A stretch of DNA of 64,000 bases from UBA2421 sp002343075 (GCA_937982565.1 CALJLN010000003.1:62001-126000); one strand, 5' to 3'; positions 26,284 to 35,412 are shown, numbered from the stretch's first letter. Notes: generated from the sequence alone by a model not told the origin. A program made the numbers and translations.

Positions 26284-27603
26284 ATGTATAAACTGACCAA
26301 CCTCTGGGAAGGTCTACGATCGAGCCTCTGGTTCGTTCCGACGCTTATTGTCGCCGGTGCGGTCGCACTGGCCGTTGTATTGATCGAGATCGACGCGGCG
26401 GACTACGACTGGAAACTCGCCGATCGTTTCCCCCGACTGTTCGGTGCCGGCGCTGAAGGCTCGCGCGGGTTGCTGGCGGCAATCGCCGGGTCGATGATCA
26501 CCGTCGCCGGCACCACGTTCTCAATCACTATCGTCGCTTTGGCGCAGGCGTCGAGCCAATACACGTCGCGTATTCTCCGTAACTTTATGAGCGACCGTGC
26601 CAGCCAGTCAGTGCTGGGGGTCTTCGTTGGCGTCTTTGCTTATTGCCTGGTCGTGCTGCGCACCATTCGCGGCGGGGACGACGGGTTGTTCGTTCCATCG
26701 CTGGCGGTGGTCGGCGCGGTGCTGCTGGCGTTCGTGGCGATCGGATTCCTGATCTTCTTCATCCATCACATTGCGGCGTCAATTCAGGCGTCGAGCATCA
26801 TCGCCGCGGCCGCCGAGGAGACGCTTGCGGCGGTCGATCGATTGTTCCCTGACGAAGTGGGTGACGCCGTCGATCCCGCCAGCAGTGCCCAACGCTCCGA
26901 ACCCACGGCGACCTGGATCCCAATTCCGGCGAGGAAAACTGGCTACATTCAGTCGATCGACGCCGATGCCCTGTTTGACCTCGCCCGCGAGGTGGATGCC
27001 GTTGTGCGGATGGAGCGCGGCGTCGGCGAGTTCGTGATCGAGAATGCGCCGCTCGCCGCGGTGTCCGGAGTGCCATGTGAAGAGGACGTCATTGAAAAAC
27101 TGAACGATGCGTACACCGTCGGACGACATCGCACGGTTCATCAGGACGCGGCGTATGGCATCCGGCAGATTGTCGATGTCGCGCTTAAGGCATTGTCGCC
27201 GGGCATCAACGATACGACCACGGCTGTCAACTGCATCGACTATCTGGGAGCGATCCTGGCGCGGTTGGCTGCGCGATCGATTGAAGCACCTTACCGCGCT
27301 GACGATGCCCGGCTGCGCCTCATTACGCGTGGCCCGACATTCCCGGGGTTGCTTTGCGAGGCGTTCGGGCAGATCCGTCAGAACGCTCAAGGCAATGTTG
27401 CGGTGCTTGCTCGCCTGCTTGCGGTCATGGAAATCATTGCAGGGCGAACCTCCGACGCCCAACGCCGTCAGGCGCTCGATGAACAGACGAAATTTGTTAC
27501 CGAGGCGGTCGAACGCAGCGTCCCGTGTGCAGCCGACCGCGCTAGCATACGGGCGGGCACGGACCGCTTCGCTACGTCAATGGAGCAAAGCCGATATCGA
27601 TGA
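26284..27603 (+). CDS. DUF2254 family membrane protein
   Basis: 439 residues. Four membrane helices in the first half: LWFVPTLIVAGAVALAVVLI, a helix in LLAAIAGSMITVAGTTFSITIVAL, VLGVFVGVFAYCLVVLRTI and LAVVGAVLLAFVAIGFLIFFI. These are followed by the conserved HHIAASIQASSII and a soluble C-terminal half with GVGEFVIENAPLAAV and DVALKALSPGINDTTTAVNC, the DUF2254 hallmarks. Function is unknown; ion transport has been suggested for such topology but is not shown here. Start placed at ATG 26284, where the membrane protein begins. Confidence 0.8.
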   Translation: MYKLTNLWEGLRSSLWFVPTLIVAGAVALAVVLIEIDAADYDWKLADRFPRLFGAGAEGSRGLLAAIAGSMITVAGTTFSITIVALAQASSQYTSRILRNFMSDRASQSVLGVFVGVFAYCLVVLRTIRGGDDGLFVPSLAVVGAVLLAFVAIGFLIFFIHHIAASIQASSIIAAAAEETLAAVDRLFPDEVGDAVDPASSAQRSEPTATWIPIPARKTGYIQSIDADALFDLAREVDAVVRMERGVGEFVIENAPLAAVSGVPCEEDVIEKLNDAYTVGRHRTVHQDAAYGIRQIVDVALKALSPGINDTTTAVNCIDYLGAILARLAARSIEAPYRADDARLRLITRGPTFPGLLCEAFGQIRQNAQGNVAVLARLLAVMEIIAGRTSDAQRRQALDEQTKFVTEAVERSVPCAADRASIRAGTDRFATSMEQSRYR

Positions 27604-27745
27604 CCGTGAGCGAAACGCGCTGTCGCCCGGTCGCGATTGCTCTGTCGAACACCATAGGTATCTGGGGGATTGACCGATGATGGGATCGCATGCACCTCTC
27701 TATCATCGCTCTACGTTCGCCGATGTGATTCTGTCAGGAGAAACC

Positions 27746-28267
27746 ATGTGGAAAGTAAAAACCATTCTGAATCCGAGAGATTTTTCTGAGCCATCCGCAG
27801 AGGCTCATCAGATGGCCTGCGAGATCGCCCGACAGTGCGAGGCAAAGATCATATTCCTGCATGTCACTGACAAAAACGTTGTGAGTTACATCGAAAGAGC
27901 GAGCGAGCTTCCACCTAAGGAACTGCAGGAAAAATTGTGGGAAACGCTGCGCTGGCCGCGCGAGATTGAGGCGGGCTTGGAGGTCGAGCATCGGGTTGTT
28001 GAAGGCGAACCGGTGTCGCAAATCCTGAATGCTGCGAACCAAACCGGATGTGACCTGATCGTGATGGGGACACACGGCAGATCGGGATTTTCAAGATGGT
28101 TTACAAGCAGCGTTACTGAACAAGTCGTGTTTAAGGCTCCTTGTTCAGTGATTGTCGCGAAAAGTAGAGTCATAGCGACCGAACCCTCTAACGACGCTGT
28201 CGAAGAGCAGAGCGTCGGGCCCGTGGTCGAAAGGCTCGGCACTCTGCGAACGACACTCCCGGCATAG
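27746..28267 (+). CDS. Universal stress protein (UspA family)
   Basis: Cytosolic stress protein of 173 residues with one Usp domain. VKTILNPRDFSEPSAEAHQM opens the domain, and the ATP-binding loop appears as IVMGTHGRSGFSRWFTSSVT near the C-terminus, followed by APCSVIVAKS. This is the G-x2-G-x9-G-(S/T) type of the ATP-binding subclass, though slightly degenerate. A short acidic tail follows. Start at ATG 27746 with CAGGAG upstream; an earlier ATG at 27677 is less likely. It heads a run of stress genes with the basic protein, HPF and MscS. Confidence 0.88.
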   Translation: MWKVKTILNPRDFSEPSAEAHQMACEIARQCEAKIIFLHVTDKNVVSYIERASELPPKELQEKLWETLRWPREIEAGLEVEHRVVEGEPVSQILNAANQTGCDLIVMGTHGRSGFSRWFTSSVTEQVVFKAPCSVIVAKSRVIATEPSNDAVEEQSVGPVVERLGTLRTTLPA

Positions 28268-28328
28268 TCGAGGGGTGGTTTAACTTTCGAGCGTTTTCCG
28301 AAACGCGACGTACCAGAGCGAGGCAGAC

Positions 28329-28598
28329 ATGATTCGAAAAAGAGCAAAACGGCGTCGGGATCGGCAAATTGCGGCGGGAGGTCCGTTTTCGTTGGGCGTG
28401 ACACCCCCGGGCGGCCGAACTCCTGGACGCACTGCATCCGGGAAGGGGACCGGGCGACTTGGAAAGGCCATGCGATCGGTCGGAAAGACAGCCACGTCGA
28501 AAAAGGCACAACGTTCCTCAAGCAAGGCCTTAGCACGTAAGCACGGCGCTGACGGGAAAGCGACACGTCGTACGGTGAAAGCCTCGCCGAAGAAATAG
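28329..28598 (+). CDS. Hypothetical very basic small protein
   Basis: 89 residues, strongly basic, with Arg/Lys clusters at both ends (RKRAKRRRDRQ; KKAQRSSSKALARKHG; RRTVKASPKK) and a Gly/Pro-rich middle (GVTPPGGRTPGRTASGKG). It looks disordered and nucleic-acid-binding. No family recognised. GAGG lies before the ATG with acceptable spacing. It sits between UspA and HPF genes on the same strand. It could be a chance frame, since such composition arises easily in GC-rich DNA. Confidence 0.42.
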   Translation: MIRKRAKRRRDRQIAAGGPFSLGVTPPGGRTPGRTASGKGTGRLGKAMRSVGKTATSKKAQRSSSKALARKHGADGKATRRTVKASPKK

Positions 28599-28709
28599 AT
28601 GTACGATGGCACGTCATCTGTCTGGGTTTGTGAACGAGACAGATGCGTAATGCACGTTAGGTATCGGCATGTCGTTCGCTGCGTCAACAAAACAACGGAG
28701 TTATTGCAA

Positions 28710-29030
28710 ATGACCATACAAGTGAACACCGACAGTCAAACCAAAGGCTCGGCCGATTGGTCAATCGACATTCAGGGATTGATCCAAGAGAAGCTCAGCC
28801 GCTTTGCAGATCGGATCACGCGCGTTGAAGTTCATCTTAACGACGAGAACAGCGCCTCGAAGTCCGGTGGGAACGACAAGCGATGCCAGGTTGAAGTTCG
28901 CATCGCCGGGATGCAGCCCATTAGCGTTACTGATCACGCCGATTCTCAAGATCAGGCTCTGCACAACGCCGTGGACAAGGTGATCCACCTGATTGAAACG
29001 ACATTCGGAAAGCTGAGCGCCGCTAGATAA
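28710..29030 (+). CDS. hpf: Ribosome hibernation promoting factor / RaiA family protein
   Basis: 106-residue short-form HPF that binds the small ribosomal subunit to silence or protect ribosomes under stress. MTIQVNTDSQ, LSRFADRITRVEVHLNDEN, DKRCQVEVRIAGMQPISVT and HADSQDQALHNAVDKVIHLI give the beta-alpha-beta-beta-beta-alpha pattern of the family. It lacks the C-terminal dimerisation domain of long HPF. Start at ATG 28710 with GGAG upstream. Placed among stress genes in the island, so it is probably an extra, specialised copy. Confidence 0.85.
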   Translation: MTIQVNTDSQTKGSADWSIDIQGLIQEKLSRFADRITRVEVHLNDENSASKSGGNDKRCQVEVRIAGMQPISVTDHADSQDQALHNAVDKVIHLIETTFGKLSAAR

Positions 29031-29079
29031 TCCGCCGGCGGATGTTGTCCTGCATGCAGAATACCCGGAGGAGTTTCCC

Positions 29080-30570
29080 GTGCAGCAAACCGCGCGCTCC
29101 TTGCTTCCACGAGTAGTCTGCGCTGCGATTCTCGTCGCATTTTGGGCGCAGGCGATCTCGCCGGCGACGGCGCAAATCCCCGCATCGGAGCCAGGCGTGC
29201 GGTCGCGGGAGACTTCGCTCGACCCGACTCCCGCGCCGAGTCCCGCGGAGGCAGATCTTTCCCCGGCCCCCGCCAAAGTCGACGTCAAGCCCGTTTCACG
29301 CGATGAAGACATCCGCAATCGTCTCCAGAGCGTGCTCGATGCTACGGAATGGTTTGTGGAGCCACGCGTTCGAGTCGAGGATGGAGTGGTGTTTCTGAAC
29401 GGTCGGGCCGAGACCGATGAACTAAAGAAATGGGCCGGCGATCTGGCACGGAACACGCAGGACGTGGCCGCGGTGGCCAATCGAATGGAAGTGCCCCGGC
29501 CATCGACGTGGGATCTGCGGCCGGCTTGGCGCGGCCTGCTCACACTTTGGGGCGATGTCATCCACTCCATACCCTTTCTTCTGCTTGCACTACTGATCTT
29601 GGCGATGTCGGCTGGCGCGGGAGTGCTCGTTACGCGCGGCGCCCGGAGATTGCTCCGCAAGCGCATTCAAGCGCGGATTCTGCGAAACGTTGTTGCAGTC
29701 GCACTCGGCGCACTCGTTTTCCTGATTGGTACGTACATCGTTCTGAGAGTCTCCGGACTGACCCAACTCGCGCTCACCGTCGTCGGCGGAACTGGACTTA
29801 TCGGATTGGCGCTTGGCATCGCGTTCCGCGACATCACCGAGAACTTTCTGGCGAGCATCTTTCTCAGTATGCAGCGGCCATTTGAGAGTGGCGACCTGAT
29901 CGAAGTGTCGGGAATCACCGGCTACGTGCAGCAGTTGAATATGCGAACAACGGTCGTGATGACGTTCGAAGGCATCCTTGTGCAGATTCCCAACGCCGGC
30001 GTCTATAAAAGCAACATCCGCAATTTCTCGACCAACTGCAATCGCCGGGAGGACTTCGAGGTTGGCATCGGCTACGAGGACGCGATCAATGACGCGCAGG
30101 AAGTGGCGCTCAAGGTGCTGGTCGACCATCCCGCCGTACTCAACGATCCCGAGCCTTTAGTCCTGGCCGATAGCCTGGGAAAAGCAACGGTCAATTTGCG
30201 CGTCTACTTCTGGGTTAACAGCAGCCAAAACAGCTGGCTGAAGGTGCGATCTTCGGTCATTCGGCTGGTGAAACTCGCCTTCCAGAAAAATGGCATCTCG
30301 ATGCCAGATGAGGCTCGCGAGGTCGTCTTCCCGCGAGGGATTCCGGTAACCATGATCAAAACAGAGATGAACGAGCCTCGAGGCAAGTCCGAGGAGCGAT
30401 ATCAAAGTGCGTCCACGAATGAACCTGGTGCGGCTTCGACCAAAGCAGAAGGTGGCCTGTCCAGCGAAGCCGGCGTAATCGAAAAGCAGGCACGGCAGTC
30501 GCAGCCGATTGATAACGGGGAGAATCTGCTGTCGGGCTCAAGATCTGCCGGCGAGCGTGGGATGTCGTGA
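29080..30570 (+). CDS. MscS-family mechanosensitive channel with N-terminal BON domain
   Basis: Pressure-release ion channel of the inner membrane. GTG start at 29080 after GGAGGAG. A signal peptide (VVCAAILVAFWAQAISPATA) leads to a periplasmic Pro-rich linker and a BON domain (DIRNRLQSVLDATEWFVEPR, VEDGVVFLNGRAETDELKKW). Membrane helices follow, including LLLALLILAMSAGAGVLV, then the pore-type helix VVGGTGLIGLALGIAFRDIT and the cytoplasmic part LSMQRPFESGDLIEVSGITG and IPNAGVYKSNIRNFS. A long polar tail ends the 496-residue protein. Fusion of BON with MscS suggests a tie to the outer layers of the envelope. 49 bases after hpf. Confidence 0.9.
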   Translation: MQQTARSLLPRVVCAAILVAFWAQAISPATAQIPASEPGVRSRETSLDPTPAPSPAEADLSPAPAKVDVKPVSRDEDIRNRLQSVLDATEWFVEPRVRVEDGVVFLNGRAETDELKKWAGDLARNTQDVAAVANRMEVPRPSTWDLRPAWRGLLTLWGDVIHSIPFLLLALLILAMSAGAGVLVTRGARRLLRKRIQARILRNVVAVALGALVFLIGTYIVLRVSGLTQLALTVVGGTGLIGLALGIAFRDITENFLASIFLSMQRPFESGDLIEVSGITGYVQQLNMRTTVVMTFEGILVQIPNAGVYKSNIRNFSTNCNRREDFEVGIGYEDAINDAQEVALKVLVDHPAVLNDPEPLVLADSLGKATVNLRVYFWVNSSQNSWLKVRSSVIRLVKLAFQKNGISMPDEAREVVFPRGIPVTMIKTEMNEPRGKSEERYQSASTNEPGAASTKAEGGLSSEAGVIEKQARQSQPIDNGENLLSGSRSAGERGMS

Positions 30571-30989
30571 TTGAAGTCAAACAACCGTCACGTTGAGGAG
30601 TCGTCATGAACGTTTAGTTCAAAAGGCCCGACTTGAGCACGTCAGATGTGATCACGAGCGTTTCGTGTCGGCAACGCCCAGGCCACACTCGAATCGTGGT
30701 TGGCGGGCTCATCTGAGGATGAACCGCGGGGTTTCATCGATGGCAATGGCATGTCATTTGGCCTTCGATGAAGGGACCATCACCGCTTGACAGAATCGGC
30801 TTCATAGAAGTACCGCTGGCGATTGAAGGTGCTCCCCCCCGGAAGACACCGACGCGTAGCCAGGACGGTTTCTTCTTGACGGGGAAAATCGTGGAAGGAC
30901 TAACACAGAAGTTGGTATGATTCGCGGGGGAAGGTCACCCGCGACGCACTCCGACCGTTTCCACTCCGCCCCTAAGCCAATGGCCTTAC
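30571..30989. other. Intergenic stretch without recognised gene
   Basis: About 420 bases between convergent genes. It contains a good ribosome site (GAGGAG) and ATG at 30606, but the frame stops after three codons (MNV, then TAG), as if a gene start was left behind by a deletion. Nothing else is recognisable. Confidence 0.35.
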
Positions 30990-31412
30990 TCAACCCACGA
31001 TCGACGCCGTGCTTGCCAGCTCCTCTAGTAAATTTAGCGCCACGATACCGGTCATCTGGAACGGGTCGAGCTTCGGCGTTTCGGAATACTTCAGCACGAT
31101 CGCCGCGTTAACCTTATCGAGGTCAACACGGCCCATGCGCCAGCCCGAGAACCGGCGTTCGGAGATCTCTGAATAATCCAAGAGGGTCACGTCGATGTGC
31201 CGATCGTCGCGGAGGACTTTGCCGTAGAGTTGGTTCACCTCGGCGCGTCCGCCTTCCAGCGCCTGAATGAAAACGTTGTTGTGGCTGACGCAGAGCACGC
31301 CGGTTACTCCCGACTCCGGGTTGTTCTTGCGCGATTGGGACAGGATGCTGAGCAGCGTTTCGTCAGTGATTGGGTCTCGTGATCGGCTCGCGTACAACAG
31401 GCGTACTAACAT
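30990..31412 (-). CDS. BLUF-domain blue-light photoreceptor
   Basis: 140-residue stand-alone BLUF protein that would bind FAD and sense blue light. The key residues are in place: Tyr7 (MLVRLLYASRS), Asn31 in SRKNNPESGVTGVL, Gln50 in VFIQALEGG, and the Trp91/Met93 pair in RFSGWRMGRV. No output domain is fused, so it would act through a partner. ATG 31412 chosen (AGAGGAA upstream); the open frame runs further upstream inside folE. It lies 11 bases after the folE stop, so the two form an operon. Confidence 0.9.
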   Translation of the reverse strand: MLVRLLYASRSRDPITDETLLSILSQSRKNNPESGVTGVLCVSHNNVFIQALEGGRAEVNQLYGKVLRDDRHIDVTLLDYSEISERRFSGWRMGRVDLDKVNAAIVLKYSETPKLDPFQMTGIVALNLLEELASTASIVG

Positions 31413-31423
31413 GACGGTTCCTC

Positions 31424-32134
31424 TCAAGATTGGCTGCTGTCGTGCAGGAGCGACAGAAACTCGCGGCGCAGATCGGGGTTCTTCAGGAAGCTGCCCCGCA
31501 TGACACTGTTCACCATTTTCGAGTTCATGTCCTTCACGCCGCGCCATTGCATGCAGTAGTGATCGGCCTTGAGGACAATCGCCAAGCCGTCCGGACGCAT
31601 CTTGTCCTGCAACAAATCGGCGAGCTGGATGACGGCCTCCTCTTGGATCTGCGGCCGGGCCATGACCCACTCCACAAGACGAGCGTATTTCGAAAGGCCA
31701 ATCAGGGCCGAGTGTTCGTTGGGCATGACCCCAACCCACACCTGTCCGATGATGGGGCATAGGTGGTGTGAGCAGGCACTGCGGACCGTCACCGGGCCGA
31801 CGATCATCAACTCGTTCAGATGTTCGATGTTCGGGAACTGCGTGACCGGAGGCATTGGCGTGTACCGCCCGCGGAACACCTCGGTTATGAACATCTTTGC
31901 GACCCGTTTGGCGGTGTCCTGGGTGTTGTGGTCGCTTGAGGTGTCGATCACGAGCGAGTCGAGAACTCGCTGAAGATTGGCCTGAACCTCGCTCTGGAGC
32001 GACTCCAACTCGCCGGGCTGGATGAACTCGGCAATCGAGTCGTTCGCATAGAATCGGCGATTGGCCGAGATCAGTCTTGTGCGAATCTTGGCGGCCACGG
32101 ACTCCTGATCACCATGATCTGATACTTTACCCAT
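31424..32134 (-). CDS. folE: GTP cyclohydrolase I
   Basis: Converts GTP to dihydroneopterin triphosphate, entry to folate and pterin synthesis. 236 residues from ATG 32134 (GGAG upstream; a GTG at 32161 is the alternative). Zinc ligands appear in SACSHHLCPIIGQVWVG and ADHYCMQWRGVKDM. The motif is CSHHxCP rather than the housekeeping CEHHLLP. SALIGLSKYARLVEWVMARP and IQEEAVIQLADLL complete the pattern. In my knowledge this variant belongs to the form found in light-response clusters near photolyases, whose antenna is a folate. Its partner here is the BLUF gene. Confidence 0.92.
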   Translation of the reverse strand: MGKVSDHGDQESVAAKIRTRLISANRRFYANDSIAEFIQPGELESLQSEVQANLQRVLDSLVIDTSSDHNTQDTAKRVAKMFITEVFRGRYTPMPPVTQFPNIEHLNELMIVGPVTVRSACSHHLCPIIGQVWVGVMPNEHSALIGLSKYARLVEWVMARPQIQEEAVIQLADLLQDKMRPDGLAIVLKADHYCMQWRGVKDMNSKMVNSVMRGSFLKNPDLRREFLSLLHDSSQS

Positions 32135-32327
32135 CGATCGCTCCGCCGCGTCGCTCGTCACGTTGATTCAAGAACGACTCACTCAACCCAGCCTGCTGCG
32201 AGAGTGTAATTGCGGGCCAACGTCCTTCCACAACACTAACGTGATGGTACTCAGCCTCGACTCGATCAGCAATACGCGATCGGGCCGATGCCTGCTGAGC
32301 GTCGGTTTGCTTTAGCTCCAAGTTCAT
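32127..32327 (-). CDS. Hypothetical small protein upstream of folE (uncertain)
   Basis: 66 residues, no known family. The stop (TAA) overlaps the folE ATG by eight bases, which would suit translational coupling. The sequence (RIADRVEAEYHHVSVVEGRW, then QQAGLSESFLNQRDERRGG) is not obviously low-complexity. No strong ribosome site, so it may be a chance frame. Confidence 0.28.
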   Translation of the reverse strand: MNLELKQTDAQQASARSRIADRVEAEYHHVSVVEGRWPAITLSQQAGLSESFLNQRDERRGGAIDG

Positions 32328-32381
32328 CCCCGCTCACCGCGGAACAATTTTTCAGAGTTTCTACGACTTTTCCGGGCACGC

Positions 32382-32412
32382 AAAAAGCCCTTTGACAAAA
32401 GTGTCAGAGGGC
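32382..32412 (-). terminator. Rho-independent terminator of the fasciclin gene
   Basis: Eleven-base stem GCCCTCTGACA / TGTCAAAGGGC (one G-T pair) with a 4-base loop, followed on the minus strand by five T. Lies 48 bases after the fasciclin stop. Confidence 0.8.
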
Positions 32413-32459
32413 CTTTGCGTCGAACGATATTCTGCGACGCGCGTTCGCGGCAAAATGAA

Positions 32460-32870
32460 TCAGGCGGGTAAGAGCACTGAGTCAATGACGTGAATCACGC
32501 CGTTGTCGCAGATGATGTCAGCGCTTACGACGGTCGATGCGCCGATGTGAACTGTTCCGTCCTTTACAACGACTGCGACGGGCTTGCCGTTCACGGTTGT
32601 GGCCGAGGTCACCTTCATCACTTCGGCGGCGAGTACCTTACCGGCTACGACGTGATACGTGAGAATCGAGACGAGCTTGGCTTTGTTCTCGGGCTTGACG
32701 AGCGACTCCACTGTTCCCGCGGGAAGCTTGGCGAATGCCTCGTCGTTCGGTGCGAAGACCGTGAACGGCCCTGCGCCCTTGAGGGTTTCAACCAAACCCG
32801 CAGCCCCAACGGCGGCGGCGAGTGTCTTGAACGAGCCTGCGGCTACAGCGGTATCGATAATGTCTGCCAT
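32460..32870 (-). CDS. Fasciclin (FAS1) domain protein
   Basis: 136 residues made of one FAS1 domain, with ADIIDTAVAAGSFKTLAAAV, VETLKGAGPFTVFAPNDEAF, ILTYHVVAGKVLA and GVIHVIDSVLLP, the H1/H2-type motifs of the family. FAS1 domains usually mediate adhesion or protein binding. This one has no signal peptide, so as read it would be cytosolic unless exported otherwise. Good ribosome site (AAGGAT) and its own terminator show a single-gene transcript. It stands upstream of folE-BLUF on the same strand. Similar proteins recur in light-stress clusters. Confidence 0.9.
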   Translation of the reverse strand: MADIIDTAVAAGSFKTLAAAVGAAGLVETLKGAGPFTVFAPNDEAFAKLPAGTVESLVKPENKAKLVSILTYHVVAGKVLAAEVMKVTSATTVNGKPVAVVVKDGTVHIGASTVVSADIICDNGVIHVIDSVLLPA

Positions 32871-33123
32871 GGTAAATCCTTCTAGCGTGCTTTGTTTCGT
32901 CCGGAAAAGCGTGAACTGTGAAGTAGCAATTGCATGCGGGCGATCCCTAGCTCTTCACTATAGGCTTGCGACACGTCAAACCCTTTGCGAGTCCATGCGG
33001 GCACCACGCGCCTGCATGAAAAACACCGTAAAACCACCGTGAATTCAGTCGCTGTGCAATCCGGTAAAACATTTGAAAGCACTCCACCGGCGGCCTTCTC
33101 GCCACGCGTCGGTGTCGTCGCAA

Positions 33124-34320
33124 CTAGTCCGTCGGCAAGAAGGCCCACAATGCCGGTCGGCCGCAGTTGCAGTGCACGGCTCGTCCGAGAAGGCCGCACC
33201 CGGCGATGCTCAGGTAGACGCTCGTTCGCGCCACGTCCCAAAATCCTGGTAGCCACGACGGCCCGATCTGACCGACCCGACGCCCCGCGCTGGGAATCGT
33301 GTAGAAGATCGTTTCGACCACGCCGGGCCGAAACGGTTCGCCGTCCTGCAAGGCGTCGAGCTGTCGCGACATTCGATCGATCGAATCACGACTCGCGCCC
33401 GCTTCGACCACGCGCCAATCGATGTCTGCCGCCGCGCGCCGACTGAGCGTCGGCAGGACGAGAAGTCCCGCGAACGACCAGAGCGAGAACCAAAGGCTCA
33501 GTTCGATCGTCCCGCTGGCCTGGCCGAGACGTTCCGGCCCGACAAGCCAGCACGCGAGCGCGAGCCCAGCGAGCGTAAACGAAATCGCCAACAGGCGTCC
33601 GCGCAGCCAGCTGCCCGATGACACGGCAACCGCCCGCCGACGCAGGACGGTGGCGAACGCGTCGGCGTCGAGGCGTTCACGCCACTCCGTGGGCAGAACC
33701 TGCGCCCGCGGCCGAAAGACGCCGGTAATGTTGCCAGTGAAGCCCTCGTCAGCACAGTTAACGTAAACCGCCCGCAGCGGGTTCGCAGCGTCGACTTCTG
33801 CCGAACCTGCGGGAGACAGAGTTGCCAGGAGCCTTGCGACCACGGTCCGCAGCCACAGTAGCAATAGAACGCCGATCAAGCCCGCCGCGACGACTCCGAC
33901 GACCCCGGCGTAAGCGCCTGCGACCGTGAATGCCATCGCCATCATCCACAAGATCGTCGCGTGTATCGCCACGCCGCGCAGGAGCAGCGGCAGATATCGC
34001 GCCAGCGGCAGGTGACTGCGGCCGAATCGTCTGGGCAACACAAATCCGCCGAGAACGTCGAAGGGAAGTTGCACGAGCACATACGCGAGCACGAAGCCGG
34101 CGATCATCAGCGCCTGCGTCGCAGAGTTTGTATCGATCGAACCTATCCATCGTAGGGGAAGATCGAGCCAAAGCCCCATGACGCAGAACACGACAAGCGT
34201 CCCGACCGCAGTAATCCCCAGCCACAGCCTGCTCCGGCCATAACCAACGTCAGTCCTTTTGTCGCTCACTCCGGTTGCGGGTGACGAATGATCGCTTTCG
34301 GCTTTGACAAGCAGGCTCAT
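33124..34320 (-). CDS. Multi-pass membrane protein resembling an M48 peptidase without its active site
   Basis: 398 residues with about five to six hydrophobic segments, among them LGITAVGTLVVFCVMGLWL, ALMIAGFVLAYVLVQLP and VVGVVAAGLIGVLLLLWL. The soluble part VNCADEGFTGNITGVFRPRA, then QVLPTEWRERLDADAFATVL, parallels the Ste24/HtpX-type stretch that precedes HExxH. At the matching place it reads LRRRAVAVSSG, so the zinc motif is absent. My reading is a catalytically dead M48-like protein; the similarity is by eye and may be wrong. Divergent from the FAD oxidoreductase gene (193 bases). Confidence 0.55.
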   Translation of the reverse strand: MSLLVKAESDHSSPATGVSDKRTDVGYGRSRLWLGITAVGTLVVFCVMGLWLDLPLRWIGSIDTNSATQALMIAGFVLAYVLVQLPFDVLGGFVLPRRFGRSHLPLARYLPLLLRGVAIHATILWMMAMAFTVAGAYAGVVGVVAAGLIGVLLLLWLRTVVARLLATLSPAGSAEVDAANPLRAVYVNCADEGFTGNITGVFRPRAQVLPTEWRERLDADAFATVLRRRAVAVSSGSWLRGRLLAISFTLAGLALACWLVGPERLGQASGTIELSLWFSLWSFAGLLVLPTLSRRAAADIDWRVVEAGASRDSIDRMSRQLDALQDGEPFRPGVVETIFYTIPSAGRRVGQIGPSWLPGFWDVARTSVYLSIAGCGLLGRAVHCNCGRPALWAFLPTD

Positions 34321-34512
34321 GAGATGAGTGTATGTGTAGTCGTTCCCAATCGAAAAGTGGGGCGATGCGATTCATTTTTTTTCGCCGGTGCCGATCGAGC
34401 CAAGCACACGGTCGTCAGATCAACTTGCTTTGATTTGTCCCGTCGGCACGCGTCGCTGCAATACTTGAGCTGCTCCCAGTTCCTCGACGGGTTTCGCCTA
34501 ACATCGCGAACC

Positions 34513-35412
34513 ATGATGAAGTCGATTGCGATCGTTGGTGCTGGTATTGCTGGTGCGGTGTGCGCGAGTCAACTCGCAACCCTGGGACACGCTGTGATAG
34601 TCTTCGACAAAGGTAGAGGGCCCGGCGGAAGGATGAGTTCGCGCCGCACGGATTCTGGGCACCGCTTCGATCACGGCGCGACGCGAATCGATGTCACCCA
34701 ACCCGCGCTGCAAGAACTGTTCGACCCGGCCGTTGCGGCGGGTGTGCTTCGCCGGGTCGATGACGCCTATACAAGCCCGACCGGGCTACACGCACTCTGC
34801 AAATGGCTGCTCGACGGACTGCCCGCGCAATATGCCACCAAGATCATTCGGCTCGAACGAACTGCCTCATGGAACGCGTTTGATGAGAAGAGTCAGTCGC
34901 ACGGTCCATTCGACGTAGTCGTTCTCGCAGTCCCGCCAGTGAATGCGGCAGAAGCCGTCGTCGAGCAAAATACCGAGCTTGCAAGTACAATCGCGTCGGT
35001 ACGGATGCAGCCGCGTTGGGTCGTGATGTTAGCGTTCTCAGAACCACTGAATCGCGTGCCAGATCAGTCGATTGTCAACGGGCATACGGTAAGGCGATCG
35101 ACTTCAAATCCGGTCGGCGATGCGCTGGTGATCGAAGCATCGCAGTACTGGAGCATTCAGCACATTGAAATGGCTGCCAACGCCGTCGGAAAGTTGCTGA
35201 CTGAACTGTGCCTGCCCGTTCTGGGATCGGCAACACCGATCTCGATCGCCGCGCATCGCTGGCGTTTCGCTCTTGCCGACAACCCGCTGGGCCGGCCATT
35301 TCTGACCGATCAATACGGCCTGTTCGTCTGTGGCGATTGGTGTCTGGGCCACTCGATCGAATCGGCATGGCTCAGCGCTGTCGCGGTCGTCGGATCAATC
35401 GGCCGCGCTTAA
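34513..35412 (+). CDS. FAD/NAD(P)-binding oxidoreductase, renalase / amine-oxidase-like
   Basis: 299-residue flavoprotein. MMKSIAIVGAGIAGAVCASQ is a GxGxxG dinucleotide fold; GRGPGGRMSSRRTDSGHRFD, then HGATRI is the arginine-rich motif of renalase-like proteins; GLFVCGDWCLGHSIESAWLS closes the FAD site. Start at ATG 34513; the frame is open further upstream but the fold begins here. Members often sit next to photolyase, folE and SDR genes in light-induced clusters. Substrate unknown. The stop overlaps that of the convergent SDR gene. Confidence 0.82.
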   Translation: MMKSIAIVGAGIAGAVCASQLATLGHAVIVFDKGRGPGGRMSSRRTDSGHRFDHGATRIDVTQPALQELFDPAVAAGVLRRVDDAYTSPTGLHALCKWLLDGLPAQYATKIIRLERTASWNAFDEKSQSHGPFDVVVLAVPPVNAAEAVVEQNTELASTIASVRMQPRWVVMLAFSEPLNRVPDQSIVNGHTVRRSTSNPVGDALVIEASQYWSIQHIEMAANAVGKLLTELCLPVLGSATPISIAAHRWRFALADNPLGRPFLTDQYGLFVCGDWCLGHSIESAWLSAVAVVGSIGRA

